Below the pieces are notes generated by a model. It was given only the letters and a program-made list of their open reading frames with translations. It did not search any database and was not told where the DNA came from. The translations under genes were made by a program, and so were the position numbers. A stretch of 64,000 nucleotides of DNA from Crenothrix sp043729335 (GTDB lineage Bacteria; Pseudomonadota; Gammaproteobacteria; Methylococcales; Methylomonadaceae): contig NZ_JAYTLQ010000019.1 of assembly GCF_043729335.1 (NCBI RefSeq), positions 1-64,000 on the forward strand. Direction: 5' to 3'. Positions 17,824-26,308 of the stretch are shown one piece after another (the first letter of the stretch is position 1; each line of letters starts with the position of its first letter).

Positions 17824-18519
17824 ATGTATATTTCACATTTTGAAAATCATTATACAACCCGTATTGGCTGGTTACGTGCTGCAGTACTGGGAGCCAATGA
17901 CGGTATTGTGTCTATGGCGAGTTTGGTATTGGGTATTGCTGCGGCCAACGTGGGAAGAGATCAAATTCTTCTGACTGGCGTTGCAGGGCTTGTTGCCGGT
18001 GCTATGTCTATGGCGGCGGGAGAATATGTTTCGGTCAGCTCGCAAGCGGATGTTGAAAGCGCTGAGCTTATCCGTGAGCGCTACGAATTGGATAACTCTT
18101 GGGATTATGAACGCGCTGAATTAACCGAGTTATATATAGAACGCGGCCTTGAGCCGGAATTGGCTCAACAAGTTGCTGACAAACTTATGGCGCATGATGC
18201 GCTGGCCGCTCATGCACGTGATGAATTAGGATTGTCGGGGATTCATCAAGCCAAGCCGATTCAAGCGGCTTTTGTGTCTGCAACTACGTTCGCTGCAGGC
18301 GCAGCGCTGCCTTTAGGGTTAATGTTACTTATTCCACCCGCAATGATTGTTGCCGGTGTGGCGACAGGTTCTCTTGTTTGTTTGGCTTTTCTCGGTGCAT
18401 TAGCTGCGCGTGCAGGGGGTGCCAAGGTTTTTATCGGTGCAGGTCGCGTTACCTTGTGGGGTGCGGTTGCCATGATGGCAACGGCAGCAGTGGGTCATTT
18501 TTTTGGTGTTGTGGCTTAA
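17824..18519 (+). CDS. VIT1/CCC1-family metal transporter
   Basis: A 231-residue membrane protein of the VIT family, which moves iron or manganese out of the cytoplasm. The N-terminal hallmark WLRAAVLGANDGIVSMASLVLG is followed by GAMSMAAGEYVSVSSQ, an acidic cytoplasmic helical domain (about 80-150) and three C-terminal membrane segments. I chose ATG 17824 because AGGAG lies just upstream (17814-17818) and the upstream in-frame codons overlap the preceding terminator. Confidence 0.9.
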   Translation: MYISHFENHYTTRIGWLRAAVLGANDGIVSMASLVLGIAAANVGRDQILLTGVAGLVAGAMSMAAGEYVSVSSQADVESAELIRERYELDNSWDYERAELTELYIERGLEPELAQQVADKLMAHDALAAHARDELGLSGIHQAKPIQAAFVSATTFAAGAALPLGLMLLIPPAMIVAGVATGSLVCLAFLGALAARAGGAKVFIGAGRVTLWGAVAMMATAAVGHFFGVVA

Positions 18520-18883
18520 ATCAACTCGTAAAAATTAAGTCCTCACTTTCTCTTTCTTCAAAATAGCTGCATGGTGAGCGAGGTTGAAGTCTGTCATACC
18601 GGTTGTTCGTTAACTCCGCTCAGTAAACGGTGGATCAAAATGTTGGCTTGAAGACGAGACGCTAATCTTTGGTGCTAGATTAAATTTCGTTTTTTTAAAG
18701 TCACTTTATTTTTATTTGCCCTAAATAACCTTAAATTGTGACTGAAGTCACATTTTTTTTAAAAATATTCTTATTAACGCATAGTTAAATTAGCCTGCTC
18801 TATACTTTGAAGCACGGTATGGCCGCTTACAGTGGTCGTTACCCTCTACACAAAATCTCAGCTAATTATAAGGATATCTTTTT
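18520..18883. other. Intergenic region upstream of the Asp-rich protein gene
   Basis: A 364-bp gap. A TATACT hexamer (18801-18806) could be a -10 element without a convincing -35, and AGGATAT lies just before the start at 18884. I see no RNA motif or ORF. Confidence 0.4.
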
Positions 18884-20152
18884 ATGAAACACCCTAAATT
18901 ATTACCCCTAACTGCCGCCATGGCTCTATTAATGGCTTCTGTAGTCCCTTTGCCAGGATTGAGTAGTGTTGCGTTTGCGGCCAGCAATAATATAGATCAA
19001 GATAGTGATAATGATGGCATTAAAAATAAAGCCGATTTGGACGATGATAACGATGGCATTGTTGATAAAAAGGATTTTGATGATGATAACGATGGCATCC
19101 CCGATAGCAAAGATTTAGATGACGATAACGATGGTATTTCCGATAAAAACGATACTGTAGACAGTGACGGCGATAACGACGGCATCCCTGATTATAAAGA
19201 TAAAGATGACGATAATGACGGTATCTTGGATAGTAAAGATAAAGATGACGACCATGACGGCATCGCCGATAAAAAAGATAACGACGATAATGATGATGAC
19301 AATGACGGCATTGAAGATTTTCTGGATAAGGATAATGACAATGACGGTATTCCCGATGTAAAAGACATCGACGATGATAATGACAGTTTGTCAGATACTA
19401 CCGAAAAGCTGGACGACACTGATGACGATAACGATGGTGTTGCTGATAATGTCGATAACGATGACGATAATGACGATAATGACGGTGTTGCCGATAAAAT
19501 CGATACTGATGATGACAACGATGGTATCGTCGATAAAAATGACACGGATGATGATAACGACGGCGTGTTAGATCAAAACGATATCGATGACGATAATGAC
19601 GGCGTTGCTGATAAAGACGATGAATCGGGTAGCGATGATGATAATGATGGTGTCTTAGATGATGTCGACGTGGATGATGATAACGACGGCATTGATGATA
19701 TGGAGGATATGGACGATGACAATAATGGCCAAGATGACGGCCAGGATATGGGCGTTTACGATGAAGATGAAGATGGCACCGAAGATAGTCTAGATACCGA
19801 TGATGACAACGATGGCGTTAGCGATGCAATAGATGTCGATGATGACAATGACGGCGTTACCGATGTTAGCGATATGGATGATGACAATGACGGTGTTTCT
19901 GATGATATTGATACCGACAACGATAACGACGGGGTTGCTGATACTGATGAGGATGTTTGTGATGACATTGACAACGACGGTATTCCAGATGACGAAGATG
20001 AAGATAATGACAACGACGGCATAATAGATTTTGAAGATGACGACATTGACAACGATGGTTTACATAATGACCATGACCATGATCATGGCAATAAAGGCCG
20101 CAAAACTCAGGGCAAGTACTTCACTCTGGATGAAAGCTGTGAATACAGCTGA
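18884..20152 (+). CDS. Secreted Asp-rich protein with 26 thrombospondin type 3-like loops
   Basis: A 422-residue exported, extremely acidic protein. A signal peptide (about 1-32, ending AFA-A) is followed from residue 40 by about 26 units of the form DDDNDGI.D..D., many with an exact 13-residue period. This is the calcium-binding thrombospondin type 3 repeat pattern (D.DNDG.xD). A few units are altered (DDNDSL, DDNNGQ, EDEDGT). The C-terminal tail HNDHDHDHGNKG is His-rich, then ends with a Cys (DESCEYS). No anchor, sortase or PEP-CTERM signal is visible. It probably folds only with bound Ca2+ or another hard cation; a structural or metal-buffering surface role is inferred. Confidence 0.85.
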   Translation: MKHPKLLPLTAAMALLMASVVPLPGLSSVAFAASNNIDQDSDNDGIKNKADLDDDNDGIVDKKDFDDDNDGIPDSKDLDDDNDGISDKNDTVDSDGDNDGIPDYKDKDDDNDGILDSKDKDDDHDGIADKKDNDDNDDDNDGIEDFLDKDNDNDGIPDVKDIDDDNDSLSDTTEKLDDTDDDNDGVADNVDNDDDNDDNDGVADKIDTDDDNDGIVDKNDTDDDNDGVLDQNDIDDDNDGVADKDDESGSDDDNDGVLDDVDVDDDNDGIDDMEDMDDDNNGQDDGQDMGVYDEDEDGTEDSLDTDDDNDGVSDAIDVDDDNDGVTDVSDMDDDNDGVSDDIDTDNDNDGVADTDEDVCDDIDNDGIPDDEDEDNDNDGIIDFEDDDIDNDGLHNDHDHDHGNKGRKTQGKYFTLDESCEYS

Positions 20153-20184
20153 TAGCCGCTTTAATGTAATTTAATCACCTAAAA

Positions 20185-20211
20185 CAGGGTGGAGCTCTAA
20201 ACTCCGCCCTG
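20185..20211 (-). terminator. Terminator for argH (convergent with the Asp-rich gene)
   Basis: A 10-bp stem (CAGGGTGGAG / CTCCGCCCTG, one wobble) sits in the convergent gap. On the minus strand it is followed by TTTT, which suits termination of argH; on the plus strand there is no T-run. Confidence 0.7.
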
Positions 20212-20250
20212 AATAGTTTCACCCATAGTTTTATCTGTAGTCGTTCAAAC

Positions 20251-21669
20251 CTAATCTGGCCATTGTTGGTTTTTAGACAAGTCGGCCAAATTTTTTCTTG
20301 CTGTAGCAATAGCCGCCCTAACCGTATCCGGTGCAGTACCGCCAATATGGCTACGCGCAGCTACCGAGCCTTCCAGTGTTAAATATTCAAAAACATCTTC
20401 GCTAATCAATCCCGAAAATTGCTGTAATTCGGTTAATGCCAGTTCAGCTAAATCACGACCTGTCTCTACACCTAAACGCACCGCTAAACCGACCACTTCA
20501 TGGGCATCTCGAAACGCCATGCCTTTACGTACCAGATAATCCGCCAAATCGGTCGCTGTTGCAAAGCCCCGTTTTGCGGAATTATACATATTGGCTTTTT
20601 TGGGGGTGATGTGCGGCATCATATCGGCATACGCCCGCAGGCAGTTGACGATGGTATCCACGGTATCAAACAGCGGTTCTTTATCTTCCTGGTTGTCTTT
20701 GTTGTAGGCGAGTGGCTGGCTTTTCATCAGCATTAATAGCGATACCAAATGCCCTGTGACGCGGCCCGATTTGCCGCGCACCAGTTCTGGTACGTCAGGG
20801 TTTTTCTTTTGCGGCATGATGGATGAGCCGGTACAAAATGCATCGGGGATATCAATAAAATCAAACTGGGCACTAGACCACAGGATCAGTTCTTCCGAAA
20901 ACCGCGACAAGTGCATCATGATCAAGCTGGCAGCGGCGGTAAATTCAATGGCAAAATCCCTATCACTGACCGAATCCAGCGAATTGGCCGAAGGCTTACT
21001 AAACCCCAGTAATTTTGCGGTCATAAAACGGTCAATCGGGTAGCTGGTGCCCGCCAATGCCGCAGAGCCTAAAGGCATAATATTGATGCGCTTGCAGCAA
21101 TCTTGCAGGCGTTCATAATCGCGGTTGAGCATTTCAAACCAGGCCATCAGGTGATGTCCAAAAGTAATCGGCTGGGCTACCTGTAAATGGGTAAACCCCG
21201 GCATAATGGTGTCGGCGTTTTGCTCGGCCAAGTCTAAAATAGCACTTTGCAGGCGGATGAGCTGAGCGTTAATACAGTTAATTTCGCTGCGCAAATATAA
21301 GCGAATATCGGTGGCAACCTGGTCATTACGCGAGCGTCCGGTGTGCAGTTTTTTACCGGCGATGCCTATTAAATCGGTTAAGCGGGCTTCAATGTTCATG
21401 TGGACATCTTCCTGCTTGATCGACCAGACAAATTGGCCGCTACTGATTTCCAGTCGGATACGATCCAAGCCTTCTATAATGCTGGCGCATTCCTGCTTAG
21501 TGATTATGTTGCAAGCACTGAGCATGGTGGCATGAGCGATAGAACCTTGTATATCTTGCTCTGCCATACGTTTGTCAAAATCGACAGAAGCGGTGAAGAC
21601 TTCAACAAAGGCATCGGTGGCTTGTGCAAAACGCGCACTGGAAAGTTTATCGGAATTAACGGTGGACAT
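20251..21669 (-). CDS. argH: Argininosuccinate lyase
   Basis: Last step of arginine synthesis: argininosuccinate to arginine and fumarate. A member of the fumarase/aspartase superfamily with the signature GSSIMPQKKNPD and the conserved HTGRSRNDQVATD and GFTHLQVAQPITFGHH blocks. 472 residues, family-typical. Not linked to other arg genes here. Confidence 0.97.
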   Translation of the reverse strand: MSTVNSDKLSSARFAQATDAFVEVFTASVDFDKRMAEQDIQGSIAHATMLSACNIITKQECASIIEGLDRIRLEISSGQFVWSIKQEDVHMNIEARLTDLIGIAGKKLHTGRSRNDQVATDIRLYLRSEINCINAQLIRLQSAILDLAEQNADTIMPGFTHLQVAQPITFGHHLMAWFEMLNRDYERLQDCCKRINIMPLGSAALAGTSYPIDRFMTAKLLGFSKPSANSLDSVSDRDFAIEFTAAASLIMMHLSRFSEELILWSSAQFDFIDIPDAFCTGSSIMPQKKNPDVPELVRGKSGRVTGHLVSLLMLMKSQPLAYNKDNQEDKEPLFDTVDTIVNCLRAYADMMPHITPKKANMYNSAKRGFATATDLADYLVRKGMAFRDAHEVVGLAVRLGVETGRDLAELALTELQQFSGLISEDVFEYLTLEGSVAARSHIGGTAPDTVRAAIATARKNLADLSKNQQWPD

Positions 21670-21861
21670 GAGATTTTGGCGTAATGGCTGAAAATGCTTA
21701 ATTATACAACCAAGCGGTAGTCATCCATTAAAATCAGGGCAAATTGATGTAAATCAAGCCAGATAAATTTTTTCAGGCTAGTCTCGGCGCATAATGGCAA
21801 TCACGCTAGAAGTGATATTATTCGCTTTTTTCTTACTCAACACGACATCAAATGACAAGCT

Positions 21862-22773
21862 ATGGATAACACTATTGACCGGGTAAAAAATTATTTGCTC
21901 AGCTTACAAGATAATATTTGTAATAGCCTAGAAGGTGAAGAGCCCGAAGCACGCTTTATTGAGGACTTATGGCAACGTGCTGAAGGCGGTGGTGGCAGAA
22001 CGCGTGTTATCAGCAACGGCCAGGTTTTTGAACAGGGCGGGGTTAATTTCTCCCATGTATCGGGTTTTCAATTACCGCCGTCCGCGACGGCCAAACGCCC
22101 TGAACTGGCTAACCGGGAATTTGAGGCGATGGGGGTGTCGTTGGTAATGCACCCTAATAACCCTTATGTACCTACTGTACACGCCAATATTAGGTTTCTT
22201 ATCGCCAAAAAAGCCGGTGAATCGGACATTTGGTGGTTTGGCGGTGGTTTTGATTTAACGCCGTATTACCCGTTTAAAGAAGATGTTATCCATTGGCATC
22301 AAACGGCCCTTGCAGCTTGCCAGCCGTTTGGTGACGAAGTTTACCCCACCTATAAAAAATGGTGTGATGAGTATTTTTATTTAAAACACCGTGATGAAAC
22401 CCGTGGTGCAGGGGGTTTATTCTTTGATGATTTGAATGAATGGGGTTTTGAACCGTGTTTTGCGTTTATGCAAAGTGTGGGTGATCATTTTTTGAAAGCT
22501 TATTTACCGATTGTGCAACAACGCAAAAATACGGTTTATGGAGAACGGGAACGTGATTTTCAATTATATCGACGTGGCCGTTATGTGGAGTTTAATCTGG
22601 TATTTGATCGGGGCACTTTATTTGGTTTGCAATCGGGGGGTAGGACCGAATCTATTTTAATGTCCATGCCACCTGCGGCTATCTGGCGTTATAACTGGCA
22701 TCCCGAAACCGGAACGCCAGAAGCAGTGTTGTACGAGGAGTATTTAAAACCCCAAAATTGGTTGGGGATTTAA
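21862..22773 (+). CDS. hemF: Oxygen-dependent coproporphyrinogen III oxidase
   Basis: Converts coproporphyrinogen III to protoporphyrinogen IX in haem synthesis, using O2. Family blocks are GGGGRTRVI, VMHPNNPYVPTVHANIRF, WWFGGGFDLTPYYPF and the C-terminal RRGRYVEFNLVFDRGT. At 303 residues it is full length. Use of the aerobic enzyme fits an oxygen-dependent lifestyle. It converges with rhlE across 33 bp. Confidence 0.97.
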   Translation: MDNTIDRVKNYLLSLQDNICNSLEGEEPEARFIEDLWQRAEGGGGRTRVISNGQVFEQGGVNFSHVSGFQLPPSATAKRPELANREFEAMGVSLVMHPNNPYVPTVHANIRFLIAKKAGESDIWWFGGGFDLTPYYPFKEDVIHWHQTALAACQPFGDEVYPTYKKWCDEYFYLKHRDETRGAGGLFFDDLNEWGFEPCFAFMQSVGDHFLKAYLPIVQQRKNTVYGERERDFQLYRRGRYVEFNLVFDRGTLFGLQSGGRTESILMSMPPAAIWRYNWHPETGTPEAVLYEEYLKPQNWLGI

Positions 22774-22806
22774 GCAAGATTACTATAACTTCGGATCGGT
22801 AAAAAC

Positions 22807-24114
22807 CTAACGGCTGCGAGAAGCCTGAGGTTTAGCACGTTGTGGTCTTTTAGGGTCATCATATTTATGTGCAGCCGCTCTGGCATTACGATCACTGGGT
22901 TTTTTAGTGTGCCGTAAGTCTTTCTTGCCGTTGGGTTTGGCGGGTTGTTTTCTGGGTGCATCAATTACCTTGAGTGATACCGGTTCATAACCTGTATCAA
23001 CCACACGCGGTATTGTGCGTTTGAGGATTTTTTCGATTTCTACCAGTAAATGCGCCTCATCCGGGCACACCAACGACAAGGCTTCACCTTTAGCGCCCGC
23101 GCGTCCTGTGCGGCCTATGCGATGGACATAATCTTCCGGCACCTGCGGCAAATCAAAATTAACGACGTGCGGTAAATCATCGATATCCAAGCCGCGTGCT
23201 GCGACATCGGTTGCTACCATTACCGTCGCTTTGCCGGTTTTAAAATACTCCAACGCTTTATTGCGTGCGCCTTGGCTTTTATCGCCGTGTAAGGCCGTAC
23301 TGCGTATGCCATCTTGAATCAGTTGTTTTTCCAGGCGGTCAGCACCGTGCTTGGTGCGTACAAACACCAATACTTGTTGCCAGTTATTACTGCCTATCAA
23401 GTACGATAATAGCGCACGTTTATCCTCACGATTAATACCGTAAACGCGCTCGGAGATATTGTCAGCAGTAGCATTTTGCTTGGCGACTGCAACCTCAACG
23501 GGATTGTTAAGTACTGTTGCAGCCAATGTTTTAATGGCATTAGGCACTGTTGCCGAGAATAACAAGCTTTGGCGTTGCTTAGGTAGCGAGCTCATAATCT
23601 GACGGATAGACGGTAAAAATCCCATATCCAACATACGATCAGCTTCATCCAATACCAGTATTTCCACTTGGCTTAAATTAACATTTCTTTGCTGGAGATG
23701 ATCAATTAACCGACCTGGCGTGGCAACAATAATATCGCAGCCTTTACGTAAATTACGGGCCTGCATAATAATGCTAGCGCCGCCGACAATCACTTCGGCG
23801 CGTAACGACAGGTTTTTTCCGTAGGTATTAACATTTTCATGTACCTGCGCAGCCAATTCGCGGGTAGGCGTTAAAATAACGGCACGTACTGGCCGTGAGC
23901 TATGGTGTACTTTTGTTGAAGCAGTTAAAAGTTGCAGTAACGGTAAGGTAAAGCTGGCGGTTTTGCCGGTACCGGTTTGTGCGCCGGCCAGTACATCGCG
24001 GCCTTCCAAAATAAGTGGAATGGTTTGTTGTTGTACGGGAGTGGGCGTGGTGTAGCCTTGTTCGGCGACAGCGGTAAGAAGTTCCTGGATTAAACCCAGT
24101 TGTGAAAAAGACAT
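22807..24114 (-). CDS. rhlE: DEAD-box ATP-dependent RNA helicase RhlE
   Basis: RNA helicase used in ribosome assembly and RNA turnover. The Q motif (FSQLGL..PTPVQQQTIP), Walker A AQTGTGKT, DEAD, SAT and HRIGRTGRAG motifs are all in order. The C-terminal ~60 residues are basic and low-complexity (KQPAKPNGKKDLRHTKK), as in RhlE. 435 residues. Confidence 0.93.
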   Translation of the reverse strand: MSFSQLGLIQELLTAVAEQGYTTPTPVQQQTIPLILEGRDVLAGAQTGTGKTASFTLPLLQLLTASTKVHHSSRPVRAVILTPTRELAAQVHENVNTYGKNLSLRAEVIVGGASIIMQARNLRKGCDIIVATPGRLIDHLQQRNVNLSQVEILVLDEADRMLDMGFLPSIRQIMSSLPKQRQSLLFSATVPNAIKTLAATVLNNPVEVAVAKQNATADNISERVYGINREDKRALLSYLIGSNNWQQVLVFVRTKHGADRLEKQLIQDGIRSTALHGDKSQGARNKALEYFKTGKATVMVATDVAARGLDIDDLPHVVNFDLPQVPEDYVHRIGRTGRAGAKGEALSLVCPDEAHLLVEIEKILKRTIPRVVDTGYEPVSLKVIDAPRKQPAKPNGKKDLRHTKKPSDRNARAAAHKYDDPKRPQRAKPQASRSR

Positions 24115-24258
24115 GAAAGAAAACCTTTATGAGCTAAATGAATGAGGAATTGAAATATGTGGCAACGCGGTCTGTGATTAACAGCTCGGTGCTACGCATT
24201 CGGTAGGTAGAAAAACGGGAAACAATATTTACTTAGGCAACGCTTTGTCAGGTAAATA

Positions 24259-25266
24259 TTATCCGCCGGTCATATTCATGTGTCGCAATATAACGGGCTG
24301 CTCGTGGATATTAAACTCATGTTTTTCGGGTTTAATCCGCATGGCGTCAACAATGGCTTGTTTTAAAGCCATCATGTCATTTGGATGGGTACGCATGACG
24401 TGTTTTAAATCAACAGAATGCTCATTGCCCAAGCAAAGTAATAAGCGTCCTTCAACAGTCAATCGTACGCGATTGCAGGTACTGCAAAAGTTAGCACTGT
24501 GTGGCGAGATAAAACCGACACGGGTTTGGGTATCAGCCACTTTAAAATAATCCGAAGGCCCGCCGGTTTTTTCAGTCGTGGCGATTAAGGAAAATTTTTC
24601 GGTTAAATCAGCCCGGATTAAATCGCTAGGGTAATAGGCTTCAGAGCGGTTGTGCTCATCAATGATACCTAACGGCATTTCCTCTATAAAGCTGATATCA
24701 ATGCCCTGATCAACGGCAAACTGAACTAGATCGGTGACTTCCATGTGGTTGCGGTTTTTAAGGATGACAGCATTAATTTTTAAACGCTCAAACCCCGCTG
24801 TTTTAGCGGCTTGAATACCGCGCAGCACTTGATGCAAATCGCCAGTACGGGTAATCGCTTTAAATTTGTCAGCATCGAGGGTATCCAAGCTGATGTTAAT
24901 GCGTTTTAATCCTGCTTGTTTTAATGGCTCTGCCATTGTTTCCAACTGGGAGCCATTGGTAGTTATCACCAGCTCATGCAAGCTTTCAATGCTACCCAGC
25001 TGTTGCATTAACTCCAGCGCACCCTTTCTGACCAGCGGTTCGCCGCCGGTTATTCTGATTTTTGTTACGCCCAGTTCGGCAAAGGCTTTCGCCAGCGTAT
25101 AAATTTCTTCTAAGGATAAAATCTGGTTGCGCGGCAGAAATGTCATGTCTTCGGCCATGCAGTACACGCAGCGAAAATCACAACGATCGGTGATGGAAAT
25201 TCTTAAATAAGTCACAGCCCTACCAAAACGATCAATCAGTTGTGTAGGTTCAGGGAAGCAGGTCAT
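24259..25266 (-). CDS. moaA: GTP 3',8-cyclase MoaA (molybdenum cofactor)
   Basis: Radical-SAM enzyme for the first step of molybdopterin synthesis. The SAM cluster cysteines are C29, C33 and C36 (DRCDFRCVYC), and the C-terminal second [4Fe-4S] cluster lies in FCSTCNRVRLT...LLCLG. 335 residues. The protein ends NMTGG, fitting the catalytic GG tail known for MoaA. No other moa genes are near, and I could not convincingly find a Moco riboswitch in the upstream region. Confidence 0.96.
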   Translation of the reverse strand: MTCFPEPTQLIDRFGRAVTYLRISITDRCDFRCVYCMAEDMTFLPRNQILSLEEIYTLAKAFAELGVTKIRITGGEPLVRKGALELMQQLGSIESLHELVITTNGSQLETMAEPLKQAGLKRINISLDTLDADKFKAITRTGDLHQVLRGIQAAKTAGFERLKINAVILKNRNHMEVTDLVQFAVDQGIDISFIEEMPLGIIDEHNRSEAYYPSDLIRADLTEKFSLIATTEKTGGPSDYFKVADTQTRVGFISPHSANFCSTCNRVRLTVEGRLLLCLGNEHSVDLKHVMRTHPNDMMALKQAIVDAMRIKPEKHEFNIHEQPVILRHMNMTGG

Positions 25267-25500
25267 ACAGCAGTCAACATAAAAACTAGAGTGGCAATAA
25301 TAACATACTATGGGTTTAAGCTGATAAATCGCTTAGTAATTGGCATTGATTTAGGCTCCTCAGTCTTAACGGTTATTGTGTTTATTGTCCCCGCCTTTGA
25401 AGACAAATCCTTTCCTTTGTAATGCCTAAAATTTTGATACTCCTGTGTGCTGTCTTCGGCTTGCTTGGGCATATTTTGTCATGTGGAGACAATTCTTGTC

Positions 25501-25520
25501 ATAACACAGCTTAGTGTTAT
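25501..25520. promoter_or_regulatory. Palindrome upstream of the surface-protein operon
   Basis: ATAACAC / GTGTTAT with a 6-nt spacer, about 60-80 bp before the sigma-54 site. Its place would suit an enhancer-type activator half-site pair, but that is a guess. The rest of the 386-bp gap 25267-25652 shows no ORF. Confidence 0.3.
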
Positions 25521-25579
25521 TAGGGCTATTTGAAAGATAAAGTAATTTAAAATCAATTTGTTGGCGTTGTTTTTTGCAG

Positions 25580-25595
25580 TGGCATGGTAAGTGCT
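25580..25595 (+). promoter_or_regulatory. Sigma-54 (RpoN) promoter
   Basis: TGGCATGGTAAGTGCT matches the -24/-12 consensus TGGCACG-N4-TTGCW, with the invariant GG and GC at the correct 10-bp spacing. The start codon at 25653 lies 57 bp on. In PEP-CTERM/exosortase bacteria, RpoN with the PrsK/PrsR two-component system is known to control such surface-protein genes, which supports the call. Confidence 0.75.
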
Positions 25596-25652
25596 TGATC
25601 TTTTGAAAGATTCAAAATTCTTTCTGGCTATTTAAATACAAAAGGCATTTTT

Positions 25653-26270
25653 ATGTTAACAAAACATTCGATTACAGTTGTCAAGCTCGCCACTTTACTG
25701 TTGTGCAGCCAATCAGCTATGGCTAACAGTTTTAGTTTTACCGGCAATTTTACCTATGACAATGATGTACAGCTTTTTAATTTCTCCCTGGCATCTGATT
25801 CAACAGCATTAACGATCCACACGCTCTCTTTACTGGGTGCTACTAACGCAGCAGGAAATCTCATAAGTGGTGGCGGTTTCAATCCCTATTTGGCGATTTT
25901 TGATGAGAGCGGTGCATTGATAAAAGACACTTCCGGGAAGAATGAAAGTGAAGAATCCATTATTGCCAATTACGGCACGCTCCTGGCCGGTACTTACACT
26001 TTGGCCTTAACCCAATTTGACAATATTGCTGTAGGCACTTATTTGTCCGAAGGGTTTGCTGATGATTATGTTTTGGCTTCATTTGATCCTACTCCCTTTA
26101 CAACAATGGGTGGTGGCGGCAGTAGCCATTGGGCGGTAGATATTCTTACTGCGGATACTGCTACCAGTGTGCCCGCACCCGAAGCGCTAACTTTAACCTT
26201 GCTAGGGTTGATCGGTTATGGCGCAAAGACACGCGTTAAATTCAATATTAAAACAGGCTTATCTGCCTAA
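25653..26270 (+). CDS. PEP-CTERM-like secreted protein (DVUA0089-like)
   Basis: A 205-residue exported protein. The signal peptide (about 1-24, ends AMA-N) precedes a beta-rich domain with SFSFTGNFTYDNDVQLFNF and a YGTLLAGTYTLALTQFDN block, typical of DVUA0089/PEP-CTERM family proteins. The C-terminus has the sorting-signal layout: VPAPE, a hydrophobic helix (ALTLTLLGLIGYGA) and basic residues (KTRVK). Variant VPAPE is close to the usual VPEP. An extra 10 residues after the basic patch are unusual. Exosortase is expected elsewhere in the genome. Confidence 0.8.
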   Translation: MLTKHSITVVKLATLLLCSQSAMANSFSFTGNFTYDNDVQLFNFSLASDSTALTIHTLSLLGATNAAGNLISGGGFNPYLAIFDESGALIKDTSGKNESEESIIANYGTLLAGTYTLALTQFDNIAVGTYLSEGFADDYVLASFDPTPFTTMGGGGSSHWAVDILTADTATSVPAPEALTLTLLGLIGYGAKTRVKFNIKTGLSA

Positions 26271-26308
26271 TTTTTTAAGCCTTATATAATTATAAAACGG
26301 TGATTACC

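Noticed and set aside
18997..20052. Several long open frames on both strands within the Asp-rich gene
   Set aside because: They are Ser/Leu- or Met/Thr-rich shadows of the repeated GATGATGACAAT codons; none has a signal, ribosome site or family match.
18997..20070. CRISPR-like direct repeats
   Set aside because: The repeats are in-frame 13-codon units of a coding sequence with no unique spacers of constant length.
25267..25420. Molybdenum-cofactor riboswitch before moaA
   Set aside because: I looked for the conserved stem pattern on the minus strand and could not build a convincing fold. A covariance-model scan would decide.
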